From NCBI RefSeq assembly GCF_000002875.2, contig NC_009408.2, forward strand, positions 472,501-536,500: a DNA stretch of 64,000 bases, given 5' to 3'. The position numbers and the translations under genes were made by a program. The stretch comes from Leishmania infantum JPCM5. Taxonomy: Eukaryota; Euglenozoa; Kinetoplastea; Trypanosomatida; Trypanosomatidae. This document shows, in pieces, positions 17,635-27,778 of this stretch; the stretch's first letter is position 1; each line of letters starts with the position of its first letter. Below the pieces are notes generated by a model. That model searched no databases and was not told the origin of the DNA. It saw only the letters and a program-made list of their open reading frames with translations.

Positions 17635-20301
17635 ATGGACGCCACGCACGATCGCCCACCCGCGGGGTCGGCGGCTGTATCTGTGCATGCCGCCTTCGGT
17701 AGCTTCTCACAAGCCCGCGAGCTTACAATGGCTCGGGAGCAACCATTGCTCGCACTCAAGGCGTACAGCACGTGGATGCGAAGGAGGAGGGTAGGCGCAT
17801 CGGCGCGGGCTGCGGCACTCCTGGACTTTACGCTCTACTGCAACATGTTTGCCTTGCAGATCTGGGAAACGGAGGATGTCCGCCCTGATGCACCACTTGC
17901 TCTCGCTCGTGACTACTTCCAGCTTGTCATGGACGAGTTCAGTGCGCTCTACAAAGTTGTGCTGCCCGACCTCGACGCACCAGAGACCGATGCCGACTTG
18001 GCCTCGATGCCTATCTTGGATGCGAAGACAGATTCGGTTCCTGGCGGGCTGTGGGCGGCGCTCTTGCTCACTATAGGCAATCAGGCGTGCGTGGAGCTGC
18101 GTGCTGGTGGAGACGGTGTCGCGAAAGCGGAGCGGCTTTTCCTCCTTAGCAGACAGCTGGAGGGGCAGATGAGCGACGTGCCGAGTCTCGGGTGGACGTG
18201 GAGGATTGTCCGAGACCTCAATGCAGCTGTTTGCGCGGTCATGCACTGCGACTTTTCTCAAGGAGAAGAGGCTGCCCGGAGCGCCCTCGCACTCCTGGAA
18301 ACGCACATAGAAGACGAATCCGCGGATGCACTTTCCAGTGAATCAGTTGATGAGAATGGATACGCCCCACACACATCCCTGCTGCTGGCCCTGACTCACT
18401 ACACACTAGGTGTTGCCACAGAGAACACTTCGTGCGAGTCGTCTCTCTTAGACTACGATCGCGCAATCGCACTAGCCTCCGAGGGCGACACAGGCTCATC
18501 CCTCGCGGCCTTGATGAGTCGAGCCAGAAACCGACTCGCGGTGTATGTAGAGGAGCGGCAGGCTAAGGCGACGCTCCAGGCAGAAGAGGCGGCAGGCGCA
18601 GCGAACGCCGAGAAGAAAGGTCGCACGGCCTCGCGACTCAAAACTGGAAAGGCGACGTCCTCTCGCCGCGCACCGCAGAAGGCTGAAAATCCTCGCTTCT
18701 CGCAATCGGAACAGGGCCTGCCCCTCATCGTGACCCCGTCAATCCCAGACGTTCTCCAAGGCTATCTTGAGAAGGAGGGGCTAACCACCACATTGGTACG
18801 CGTTGGCGCCTTGAAAGATCTCTATGAAGTATTGGCCAGGTCGCTTCCCGGATACGAGGACTGCGAAGCGCTTCCACAGTCCCTCTTCGCCGGAACCCGC
18901 TTCGAGGCTGGCGCCCACGAGTCTATCTTCGCCGTCCTCTTCTGCACCGACACACCTTTGCAGTGGACGTTACGGCTCCTCGATGCGGCAGGGAACCCTG
19001 TCGCCCTCCGCCACTCTGTGTGGGCACCACGCCCGGTGCTAGCTTCGCTGCTCATGGAGATGGCTGCGCAACGTCCGCCTGCACCGCGGAGCACCGCGGC
19101 CCTCCAAACCCGCAAAGAAATTTCCGACGGTAACGGAAAGTTGCGCCAGCAAGTCATTCAAATGTTTGCCCCGCCGGCGGCAGCTCCAACTGTGAAGCAG
19201 AAGGCCCATGAGTGGGTAGACGCTGCTGTGGAGCTGCTTGGACAGCGCTTGAGCCTCCTCCTCAAAACGGAGCGTGCCTTTGAGGAGCAGTGGATCGCGA
19301 CGGAGCGCATTCGATCCGCTTTGCACACCTTTGCCGTTCCGCAAGACATCCTGCGTGTGAAGCAGGAACTGCTGAAGGAAAAGCATCTGCAGGAGCGCCG
19401 GCAGGATCGGAGTGCGCGCCTCATCGTGCACTTTTTTCGACACATCGTCAAGCAGCGAACCCTCGGTGCGGAGCAGACGCTCGTGAGGCGGCATCGCTTT
19501 GAGGAGAGGGTGGCGGCCGCGGTGACTCTGCAGAAGTACATACGTCGCTGGTGCGCCTATCAGGAAATGGGGCGCCGCCTTGCAGCGCGCAAAGAGTACG
19601 TCGAGAAGATTATCCGGTTGCAGAGTCTCGCGCGACGGAGAGCGGCGGCGCGCGCTTACGCGGAGCTGCGCGAGTCGAGGCGCAAGGAGGACCTCATTAA
19701 AACACACCTCATCCTCTTTTCGTGCGCCGCTCTTCAAATTCAACGAATGTATCGCGGGCATTGTGCTCGACTGCGCTGCTATCATCTTCGCGGACAGATG
19801 CACGCCGCCACGCTGCATCACATGCGAGACTCACGTAACTACTACGCCACCGTCATTCAGAAGTGCGTGCGTGGAATGCTAGCGCGATGCCAGTATGGGC
19901 GAGCCGTGTATGCGAGCCGCTGCTACGGCCGAAACGCCTACAAGACACAGCTTTGGGAGCGCAGCTGCGTGGTAATTCAGCGCGCCTACCGCGCATGCCG
20001 CTCGCGCCGCAGGCTCGCCGGCTATAGAGCTGCACCACAGATTTGCGGTGGCCCACAGCTAAGTGGGCCCAGCACTGCATTTTCGAGACACTTTGTGCGT
20101 GTTCACACCGATGGTGCAGTGACGGCGGACAAGAAGCAGGCGGTCGCAGCGAACAGGATCCAGAAGATGTATCGCTCTTGTGCCGCGAAGCGGCGACTGG
20201 AAGCTCTCAAGTACGCTCGAAGGAAGGAACTGGAGGCGAGGGAGGAGCAACCGCAATGGGGCGCGCGATCAACCTTCTCGCTGAAAGATTGCGTCTTTTG
20301 A
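17635..20301 (+). CDS. IQ-motif (calmodulin-binding) protein, otherwise uncharacterised
   Basis: 888 residues from ATG 17635; the upstream TTG in frame is not used. The first 450 residues are helical and may form TPR-like repeats (ARAAALLDFTLYCNMFALQI, LLLALTHYTLGVATENTS), with a basic Ala/Lys insert around residues 310-360. The C-terminal third (about 627-860) contains six IQ-like motifs: TLQKYIRRW, RLQSLARRR, QIQRMYRGHCAR, VIQKCVRGMLAR, VIQRAYRACRSR and RIQKMYRSCAAKR. IQ motifs bind calmodulin or related EF-hand proteins, and IQ-rich proteins are common in trypanosomatid flagella and cytoskeleton. There is no myosin or other motor domain. Function beyond calmodulin binding is unknown. Confidence 0.85.
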   Translation: MDATHDRPPAGSAAVSVHAAFGSFSQARELTMAREQPLLALKAYSTWMRRRRVGASARAAALLDFTLYCNMFALQIWETEDVRPDAPLALARDYFQLVMDEFSALYKVVLPDLDAPETDADLASMPILDAKTDSVPGGLWAALLLTIGNQACVELRAGGDGVAKAERLFLLSRQLEGQMSDVPSLGWTWRIVRDLNAAVCAVMHCDFSQGEEAARSALALLETHIEDESADALSSESVDENGYAPHTSLLLALTHYTLGVATENTSCESSLLDYDRAIALASEGDTGSSLAALMSRARNRLAVYVEERQAKATLQAEEAAGAANAEKKGRTASRLKTGKATSSRRAPQKAENPRFSQSEQGLPLIVTPSIPDVLQGYLEKEGLTTTLVRVGALKDLYEVLARSLPGYEDCEALPQSLFAGTRFEAGAHESIFAVLFCTDTPLQWTLRLLDAAGNPVALRHSVWAPRPVLASLLMEMAAQRPPAPRSTAALQTRKEISDGNGKLRQQVIQMFAPPAAAPTVKQKAHEWVDAAVELLGQRLSLLLKTERAFEEQWIATERIRSALHTFAVPQDILRVKQELLKEKHLQERRQDRSARLIVHFFRHIVKQRTLGAEQTLVRRHRFEERVAAAVTLQKYIRRWCAYQEMGRRLAARKEYVEKIIRLQSLARRRAAARAYAELRESRRKEDLIKTHLILFSCAALQIQRMYRGHCARLRCYHLRGQMHAATLHHMRDSRNYYATVIQKCVRGMLARCQYGRAVYASRCYGRNAYKTQLWERSCVVIQRAYRACRSRRRLAGYRAAPQICGGPQLSGPSTAFSRHFVRVHTDGAVTADKKQAVAANRIQKMYRSCAAKRRLEALKYARRKELEAREEQPQWGARSTFSLKDCVF

Positions 20302-20895
20302 GGCATCATTATTCACCCAAGTCTGCCGTTTCTCGCTACCCCCACCCCACTTTTCACACATACCTACATACCTTCGGACATCCCCCCTGACGGGTCTCGT
20401 ATGGGCGTGCGTGTGTATGTGTGCGTGGCGGTGCTTCATGTACCATAATCGGGATGTAGGCGTTGTCCGTCTTTCCCTTTCACGTTTTTCTTTTCGTTTG
20501 TTCGCTGGAACATTGGCTCCCGTACCTTTTTGTTTTATGTTGTCGATTGGCTTTCTTGCTTTGTGTCGTCCGTGTAGCGTGGGCATGCTTGCGTCTGTGC
20601 ACGTCATCGACGCCCAAAAAGAAACCGCCGCAGACAACTACGAACAGAAGCGCGTAGAAAGGGGAAAGGAGTGAAGGATCATTAGCCGTAGTACTCATAC
20701 GTAGAGGCCACCACCCCCTCCCACATATGCTGCTATCGCTCATGTGTTGTTCGGACGCGCTTTCGCACCCCACCTGCACTGGCGACGGCCGTGGACCATT
20801 TACTGTCGCTTTTTATGCTCTGGTGCGTCCACACGGTCCCCATCTCCCTCTCGCTACCGCTCCATTCTTTTGTCGCTTCCCGTGGTCGCTCGTCG

Positions 20896-21446
20896 CTGAT
20901 GTCGTGGGACCCCTCCCAGTGCGTGGTATCGCAGGGTCCAGTGCCCCCACTCTGTCTGGGGAGGCCGAGCAGCCCCCCTCCACTATCCCCGCCAAAGGCC
21001 AGCCCGCTTCTCGTGGTTACAGAGTCATGCACCGACGACGTAGGGGGGAGGTCGGAGTGAGTCACCGCCACTGCTGTCGGCGGTCAGGTCCTGGATGGCG
21101 CTGCGGTGGAGGCGCCTGCAACAGTGAGCACGCTTGTGCCATCCGTGTGGTGGGCGGAGCTCCGGCGTGACTCTGGCGTGCCCCCCCCCCCCCCCACCCG
21201 GCCCTCACACTGCCTGCTGGTGGGGGAGCCTGGGCCACCGCGGGCGGGATGCGGCGGGTGGGGACGGGCATGGTGGTAGGGGGGCGGCTGTGGGGCGGCC
21301 TGCGGGGTCAGGGGCGAGTAGATTGTGAGGCGCGGGGTCCTTGCCGTGATGCGTGCCTGCTGCTGCTTTTCGCGAGGCGATGGGGCCTGCGGGCAGGGCT
21401 GTGTCGAGCGTGGGCTGGGCCATGCTCTGTGGCAGAGGGGACGCGT
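20896..21446 (+). mobile_element. SIDER-like retroposon copy 2
   Basis: A 551-base copy matching the repeats at 26499-27035 and 36144-36675 from ctgNtgtcgtgggac at the 5' side to ggcagagggg at the 3' side. It lacks any long ORF and lies in the sense orientation in what should be the 3' UTR of the IQ-motif gene. Size, sense placement in 3' UTRs and dispersed copies fit Leishmania SIDERs; the exact subfamily (SIDER2 most likely) is inferred. It shares gtggttacagag and a long C-run with local variants, placing it closer to copy 4 than to copy 3. Confidence 0.75.
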
Positions 21447-21690
21447 TGAAAGCAAAAATTCACATGCCACTCCTCTATTCTCGTCTTTCTTCGTCACTGC
21501 ATGTGGCGCGTACCTGAATCTCCCCCCTCCCCCCTGCGTGGGAAGCAGAAAGTGGAAGTGCTCCTGGAGGGATCGCACAAACGAAACGTATCTGTTTCTC
21601 TCTCTGAAGCACACCAATCTGATTGATCTTCAATAAAATCCTCATCTGTCCATTCCTTGACAAAGCAGGCCACCTCTCTCTCTCTCCCTT

Positions 21691-21710
21691 CACACACACA
21701 CACACACACA
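21691..21710. repeat. CA dinucleotide microsatellite
   Basis: A pure (CA)10 run in the spacer upstream of HID1. Confidence 0.9.
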
Positions 21711-21961
21711 GCCGCACACAGACGCACGCAAGGCGATCTATACAAGGACACAAGTCACGTAGCTCGTTTACGCGGGCTTTTGTTGGGATCGTCGTTTCGT
21801 TTTCCTTCTCGTCTTCTCGTTTCGCCTGGTTGTTTTCCTTTTGTGAGCACAGGCGTTGACCTGCATCTTCACCGGTGACGCGTCTGCTGCTTTGTTGCTC
21901 TTTGTAGTTTTCGTATCGCGTCGTCTTCGCTCATCCTTTTCGCGTCTGTTTCGGCCCCCCG

Positions 21962-21994
21962 TCTATTGTACGATTTCATCGTTTTCTCTTACAG
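21962..21994 (+). promoter_or_regulatory. Candidate spliced-leader acceptor for HID1
   Basis: A T-rich tract ending ttttctcttac is followed by AG at 21993-21994, only four bases before the ATG at 21999. A second candidate AG lies at 21906-21907 after another T-rich tract, so the 5' UTR could be about 4 or about 92 bases. Confidence 0.4.
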
Positions 21995-21998
21995 CGCG

Positions 21999-24713
21999 AT
22001 GGGGTCCTCGAGCTCAACGTTGGAGACGGCCAAGCTTGTCCGGATGCTCCTCTCTGAGGATGCAGCCTCTCCTGAGTCGCTGAGTCAGCTTCTTAACATG
22101 ACCATGACAGAGGAGGAAACGAGCCGGATCTTTACAGTGGAGAAAGTTCGTCAGCTGCGGCACCTCTACACGCGCAACTTCGCAGCCTTGCTGTACCGCT
22201 GCATTGGCGCCATCTCGGCGGTGGCCGTGAAGCGGCACGAGATCAACACCAGCACCAACCCCCCCAGTGCACTTCTCACGACGGAGGTGATGACGCAGTA
22301 CCACTCCGCGCTGCGCATCCTGCTCTGCATCCTGCCCATAGCACTTGAAAGCGGGGCAACACCGCTTGAGGATGCGGCGGATGCGTCCCCGAAGAGCAAA
22401 GATCCAGCGGCCCCTGCAGGAGCAGACGATGCCACGCCACCGCCAGCAGCCATGACCCGCTCACGGACGGCAGCCACAGCGCACTTCCAGCAGCTCTTTT
22501 TTGTTGAAGGGAAGACCTGTGACGATGCGAATCCGGAGGACACCTTTCCGTTGCTGCCGCGGCAGAACGCGCATCTCTCCCCAACACAGCTGTGCACCGA
22601 ACCGCTTCCGCTGGGGTCGTTCATGGTGTGGTCGTTGGTCGAGTGCTGCTTTGTGCGTGGTCTGACCTTGCCGGAGTATCCGGTGCTGCCAACGGAAGCC
22701 AGCGTCAGCATCACGCATACGGAGGTAGACACAGGACTGATGTGGTGCCCGGGGCTTGCTTCCGAAGATCCTATCCAAGCTCTTGCGATCAACACGAGTA
22801 CGCCGAGCTTTACCTGGGCGACGCCACGACTTCCTCGACGGCGGAAAGCACTCCTCGAAGTTCTTTTTGTGGCACTGTCCTCGCTGATCTACCATGAAGC
22901 CGGTTTCCGAGATACCATCTTCCTGGAGCCGCTTCTGTCCACCTCGACGGTGCCGTTGACGCCCACACTCTCCATCTCAATGCTCAACACTATTCTTCAG
23001 TTCGTCCCGTATGGATATTTGCCCTACACAAGTCACCTCGGTGTCGAGGAAAAGGAACTGGTAGTGGCGAGCGCCCGACTGCTCAACGCAACCTTGTGCT
23101 ACATGGGTGTCCCGCTGGATCCCATCCTTCCGTCCGAGAGGCAGCACTCCGTGGCAGATGGCGCCGGCCCGTCACTGGATCAGCGAATTTCACAGGCGAG
23201 TGATATGCGCGTCAGTGAGCCGGTGAACTCTACGGTGGCAGACGGGCCAGAGACAAGCACCCTTAGCCACCGGAATGGAAGCCATCCCATCTGCGATTCA
23301 GGGGGGTCGTCACGAACTGCCTCAAGCCGCACCGGCGCTCTCTGTGACGCTCTCGTATCAAACACATTGCACTCGCCGCCCGACAGCATCGAGCCTTCTA
23401 CGACGCCGCTGCCGCATATCGGACCGCCGCGCTTCGTGCACAGTGTGCGCAAGGCGCTCCGGGACATCACCCTAACTGAGGCAAAGGCACTCGTGCAGCG
23501 CATGCAGGTCATCCTTGGTGTGAATGTGTACTCCAGTCAGACGTACCTGCCTGTTTCGCAGGGCTGGTTTGCCTCCTTGGATGACTTCATGGTGCTCTTT
23601 TGGAAGATACTGGACTTGTCACCAGCGTGTCTGGCACAGTTCGGTACAAGCTCCCACGCCTTGGACTACGTCATCCCCATTCTCGATTACGCCCTCGCCG
23701 TGCGTCGCAGCCCGCTCTACACGTACCAGTTCCAGCTAATGCTCTTCGTGCTGACTCGACTCTCTGAGGTGCGGGGGTTCGTGCTGCAGTGCAACCAAGT
23801 GTGCAGCGCAGCCCTGCCCTTTCGCTTTCCGAAGATGTCTCCGGCGCGCACGTACAATGGCCTTATCGTGCTTGCCTTGTGTCTTGTAATGGAGATGAAA
23901 GACCTGCAGGCACTCGTTCCGCTTTTCCCTTCGTGCACCGTGGTGCTGGCGAACATGGCGCCGTTTATCACCTCTCTCGGACGAGAGCCGTCCATCAAGC
24001 TGGTTTCCGTTTTCGCCCAAGTCACCTACCGCTGTTTGCGCAGCACCTTACCAAGTTCGCCTGGCAACAGCACAACAGGGGATACTTTAGGCGGTTCGTT
24101 TACTTCGGCGGGGACGTCAAACAACCTTGTGCACCAATCTCAAATGGTGAATCTGTGCGAAGCCATTGCAAGTTTGCTGCAATACCAAGCCAATGGCTCC
24201 CTGTACCTGATTGCTGCCCTTGTGGACCACCGCGCAGTCGTGCGAGAGGCGAAGGACGCCTACGTGGTGCAGCGCACCAAGGAACTCGCAGTGGGGCTTC
24301 CTTTGCCGTTTCTTATCAACACGCTCGACGCTGCGGTAGCGGTGGCGCTTCCGGTGCTGGAGAGCACCGATGCGCTGCGGAAGATCACCAAGTACTATGT
24401 GGACACAACGTCTGAGGCGACCGTGAATAATGGAACAGCTGCCGCTGAGACAACGAGAGCGTTTGCACTTCAGGTGGGGATGGGTGAGTCGGGTGCTGGG
24501 CTGGCGGCCAGCGACGAGGCTGTTGATCGACTGCGGTCAGTGACGTTGGTGGGCGTGCTCCCTACACCGCACAGCATCGTTGTTCGAAAATTTCAATCCA
24601 CTAAGAGCGTCGAGCAGTGGACGGCGACGACGTTCTGGACAAGCGCGTACATTCACTCGCAAGCTGGGGTGCTGGGCGACCGAACTTCGGTAAAGCTGGT
24701 GCAGTTTGTGTGA
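21999..24713 (+). CDS. HID1: HID1 family protein (Golgi / secretory granule trafficking)
   Basis: 904 residues starting MGSSSSTLETAKL. Gly2 followed by Ser residues is an N-myristoylation signal, as in animal HID1 (MGSTDSKL), and this decides the start over the upstream non-ATG frame. Family features follow in order: LRHLYTRNFAALLYRCI, LRILLCILPIAL, RKALLEVLFVALSSL, then FVPYGYLPYTSHLG near residues 335-350, where the animal protein has a closely similar PYGIPYNHL segment. HID1 is a peripheral Golgi protein needed for dense-core vesicle and trans-Golgi sorting in animals. Trypanosomatids lack neuroendocrine granules, so a general Golgi role is likely. Ser/Thr-rich loops (about 125-165 and 385-490) make it longer than the roughly 790-residue animal protein. 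Confidence 0.85.
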   Translation: MGSSSSTLETAKLVRMLLSEDAASPESLSQLLNMTMTEEETSRIFTVEKVRQLRHLYTRNFAALLYRCIGAISAVAVKRHEINTSTNPPSALLTTEVMTQYHSALRILLCILPIALESGATPLEDAADASPKSKDPAAPAGADDATPPPAAMTRSRTAATAHFQQLFFVEGKTCDDANPEDTFPLLPRQNAHLSPTQLCTEPLPLGSFMVWSLVECCFVRGLTLPEYPVLPTEASVSITHTEVDTGLMWCPGLASEDPIQALAINTSTPSFTWATPRLPRRRKALLEVLFVALSSLIYHEAGFRDTIFLEPLLSTSTVPLTPTLSISMLNTILQFVPYGYLPYTSHLGVEEKELVVASARLLNATLCYMGVPLDPILPSERQHSVADGAGPSLDQRISQASDMRVSEPVNSTVADGPETSTLSHRNGSHPICDSGGSSRTASSRTGALCDALVSNTLHSPPDSIEPSTTPLPHIGPPRFVHSVRKALRDITLTEAKALVQRMQVILGVNVYSSQTYLPVSQGWFASLDDFMVLFWKILDLSPACLAQFGTSSHALDYVIPILDYALAVRRSPLYTYQFQLMLFVLTRLSEVRGFVLQCNQVCSAALPFRFPKMSPARTYNGLIVLALCLVMEMKDLQALVPLFPSCTVVLANMAPFITSLGREPSIKLVSVFAQVTYRCLRSTLPSSPGNSTTGDTLGGSFTSAGTSNNLVHQSQMVNLCEAIASLLQYQANGSLYLIAALVDHRAVVREAKDAYVVQRTKELAVGLPLPFLINTLDAAVAVALPVLESTDALRKITKYYVDTTSEATVNNGTAAAETTRAFALQVGMGESGAGLAASDEAVDRLRSVTLVGVLPTPHSIVVRKFQSTKSVEQWTATTFWTSAYIHSQAGVLGDRTSVKLVQFV

Positions 24714-25732
24714 AGAGAGCCTATGTGCGCGTTGCATGCAGCGAAAAGGAAACGAAAAACAAAAGGTGAAAGACATGCGTCGGTGAAATAGGTGTCCTTG
24801 TGCCCGTACATGCACACACACAAAAATGTGTGTGTGTGTGCATGTGCGACAGTTCGAGAAAGCGTGCGTGGGAAGGTGATGATGCTGAGCGTGAGTTCTG
24901 CTGTTGCTGCGGCACTAAAGCTCTCTCTGTGTCTGTCTGTATATGTGCATGTCTCTGTTCCTTCCTCTTCTCGACCCTTCCGTTCCACATGTGCCCTCTC
25001 CCCTCCCTCCCTCCCTCCCTCCGTCTTTCTCTCTTCTGATGGCTGTGTTGCTGTGTGTTGCGCTTACCTCTTATTCCTTTTTTCTTCTCGGGCGCTCTGT
25101 TTGTCTGTCTGTCTCTCTCTCTCTCTACCTCCCCCCTCATGTCTTCACCTCTCTGTAGGTGTGCGTCTCTCTCTCTGTGTTGTTTCGGATTGTCCTCAGG
25201 GTGTGAACGCCGAGAAGAAGAGCACGTGAGAAGGACAGGTAACATCCTGAAAACAATAGACACACAGAGCGCCCCCCAAAAGGAAGGAGGCGATGCAGAA
25301 GGGTGGTCCCGCCACGGATGCACATATTGCGAACACATGTATGTATGCATGCGTGCATGTATGTGTGTCTGTGTGGGTGCGTATCATCCAATGCGTGGCG
25401 GACGCGGGGACATGGTGGTGTACGTAACTCGCTTCTACTGTGGTGTGATATTCTGCTGCATGCGCTTACTTCTCATTGTGTTTCTCGCTGTGACGATTTA
25501 TGTGTACGTGTGCGTGCCTGCGTGCAGAGGCCGCGTAAGCTAAGGTACACCAACGCTTAAAATCCAGCTAAACCCACTACTCAACTTCGCCCTCCCTTTT
25601 CCCTCCTGACTCACCTCTTCTTTCCATTGCCATTGTCCACAGCAGCGGGACTTGTAGCGCATACCTCCGCCCTACATATCTTCATTTTACCTTCCGCGCT
25701 CCTTCTCGCAAGCCACGCTTAACCACTTGACT
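24714..25732. other. Intergenic spacer, GT- and CT-rich
   Basis: GT-rich stretches at 24826-24845 and around 25330-25380, tetranucleotide ccct repeats at about 25000-25020, and CT tracts. These generate overlapping Ser/Leu/Cys-rich spurious frames on both strands. No gene seen. Confidence 0.6.
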
Positions 25733-26200
25733 ATGAACAAGAGCACCTGCACCGCCGTACAAGTGCCGAAGCACATTGAGTGCCAAGTGTGCTATGACAC
25801 CTGGACAAACCCCGTACAGCTGCTGAAGTGCGGGCATATCTTCTGCCGACACTGCGCACCGCCTACGACGACGCGTTGCGCCATCTGCCACACCACCGTT
25901 TCGGGTTTCGTGATGCCGAGCGAGGGGATCACGGAGGCGTCCATGAGTGTTACAGTGCTGTGCACGAGTTGCGGGTGGCGGGGTAACCGCAAGGCGTCCC
26001 TGTCGCACCAGTGCAACCCTAGCTTGACGCACAGCTCGTACGTGACACATCCGCAGATGAACGACTGCGAGTGGGTCCAGTTTGCCCTGCAAGGGCGCAA
26101 CGGCGCTGTAATTGATGCTGCCGCCCGCCCTGTGCATCAAGACGCGCTGCCTTCTTCCGAAGCCATCACAGCGGACGCGGTAGAGGGAATTCCTCTTTGA
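25733..26200 (+). CDS. Small RING-finger protein, paralogue of the RING-EF-hand proteins
   Basis: 155 residues from ATG 25733 (in-frame TTG just upstream not used). A C3HC4 RING uses C17, C20, C33, H35, C38, C41, C49 and C52, with the CGHIFCRHC core, so an E3 ubiquitin ligase role is likely. A second zinc-type site follows: C77, C80, H92, C94 in CTSCGW and SHQC. All twelve ligand positions are numbered exactly as in the two larger genes at 31571 and 34888 (in the 34888 product shifted by two), showing common descent. Unlike them it ends about 60 residues later without EF-hands. A SIDER lies about 300 bases downstream in its 3' UTR. Whether it is the ancestral short form or lost the EF-hand part cannot be decided here. 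Confidence 0.85.
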   Translation: MNKSTCTAVQVPKHIECQVCYDTWTNPVQLLKCGHIFCRHCAPPTTTRCAICHTTVSGFVMPSEGITEASMSVTVLCTSCGWRGNRKASLSHQCNPSLTHSSYVTHPQMNDCEWVQFALQGRNGAVIDAAARPVHQDALPSSEAITADAVEGIPL

Positions 26201-27778
26201 GCATGCACGCTTTCATCGACTCTCGCAGTGCGCCGCGTAGACTTGCGTCACAATGCTGATGTCCGGCAAGGCCCCTCCCCCTCCTCCTCACTTTCCCATT
26301 GTTTCCACTAAGCAGTCAACATGAATCACGCGTTTCCTGCTTACCGTGGTCTCTTCGTTGCGTACTTGCAGTAAAGAGGCGGGGTTGAGGACAATACACT
26401 CGTTGACAGGAGGGGAGGTCGCAGCGGCCGACGCACCAAGCGAAGCGGAGGGGGCCATTATTCCACCTTTTTTTTGCGTCTCCTTGCTCCTCCTTCCCCT
26501 GCTGTCGTGGGACGCCTCCGTGCGTGGTATCGCAGGGTCCAGTGCCCCCACTCTGTCTGGGGAGGCCGAGCAGCCCCCCTCCACTATCCCCGCCAAAGGC
26601 CAGCCCGCTTCTCGTGGTGACAGAGTCATGCACCGACGACGTAGGGGGGAGGTCGGAGTGAGTCACCGCCACTGCTGTCGGCGGTCAGGTCCTGGATGGC
26701 GCTGCGGTGGAGGCGCCTGCAACAGTGAGCACGCTTGTGCCATCCGTGTGGTGGGTGGAGCTCCGGCGTGACTCTGGCGTGCCCCCCCACCCGGCCCTCA
26801 CACTGCCTTGCTGGTGGGGGAGCCTGGGCCACCGCGGGCGGGATGCGGCGGGTGGGGACGGGCATGGTGGTAGGGGGGCGGCTGTGGGGTGGCCTGCGGG
26901 GTCAGGGGCGAGTAGATTGTGAGGCGCGGGGCCCTTGCCGTGATGCGTGCCTGCTGCTGCTTTTCGCGAGGCGATGGGGCCTGCGGGCAGGGCTGTGTCG
27001 AGCGTGGGCTGGGTCATGCTCTGTGGCAGAGGGGAACACAGGGGAACTAGAAGATCGCTTTTGCCTTGTCTTTTTTTATATATTTCCCTCTTCATCATCT
27101 TCATCGGATAGTGTGACCTCCGTTCGCAGCGGTGTCTGCGTGCGCACATCACTCCTGTTCTCCCTGCTGAATTGCTTAATTTGCTCTGTTTCTCTTTCTA
27201 TGGCTTTACTTTTTGTAGCCCCGAAGAGGGGTGTTCGACGATCAGCTGGAATTGTGATGGAAAAACGTGCTCAAGACGTGTGAATAGCGTTTCTGCTCCT
27301 CAGGCGAGTTGGACGATGATCGCTCCCGCAGTTCTCAGGGTATACCTATGGGGTCGATGGGAGGAGGAGCGGGAACACGTCGCCTGCGTTGTGCATCCTC
27401 TACAAGCTGGCCTCGTCGCGCTCCAAAGTAACAGAGAGGGGAGAAGGGACGAAGAAGGGCTGCAATTGTGCCAGGAGCAGGTGAACGCACGCGAGAGTTT
27501 CTGTGTGTGCTGTCCGCCTCTGCCGTCCTTAGTTCCTCTCCTCCCTCTATTGTTGCCTCCTCGATAGCGGCTCTCGCTACTTCATCCCTTCATCGCTTCA
27601 TCTGCTGCATCTGCCATTTTTGACGTTTTACTTACATCTTTTCAAAGAGCAGGGGCTGACCGAACACTTCGCGCACGCGACTTTATCGAAGAGGCGTAGC
27701 TGAAGACGTTCGGGGCGCATTTGCCGGCCGCCCGCTGCTCTTGTGTGCTCGTTGCTACCGCAGCTAGAATAATCTGCG
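26201..27778. other. Intergenic spacer holding SIDER copy 3
   Basis: About 300 bases of 3' UTR, the repeat at 26499-27035, then 740 bases with T-rich tracts near 27060-27110 and 27540-27640 before the histone deacetylase. No gene seen. Confidence 0.6.
26499..27035 (+). mobile_element. SIDER-like retroposon copy 3
   Basis: A 537-base copy in the sense orientation, about 300 bases after the small RING gene. It reads gtggtgacagag and ggggcccttgccg, which groups it with copy 1, and has a short deletion after cgtgggacgcctcc relative to copies 2 and 4. No coding capacity. Confidence 0.75.

Larger units (their letters stand above)
20302..21998. other. Intergenic spacer holding SIDER copy 2
   Basis: About 600 bases of T-rich 3' UTR, then the SIDER-like repeat at 20896-21446, then CT- and CA-rich sequence including (CA)10 at 21691-21710. 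A final pyrimidine tract leads to HID1. No gene seen. Confidence 0.6.
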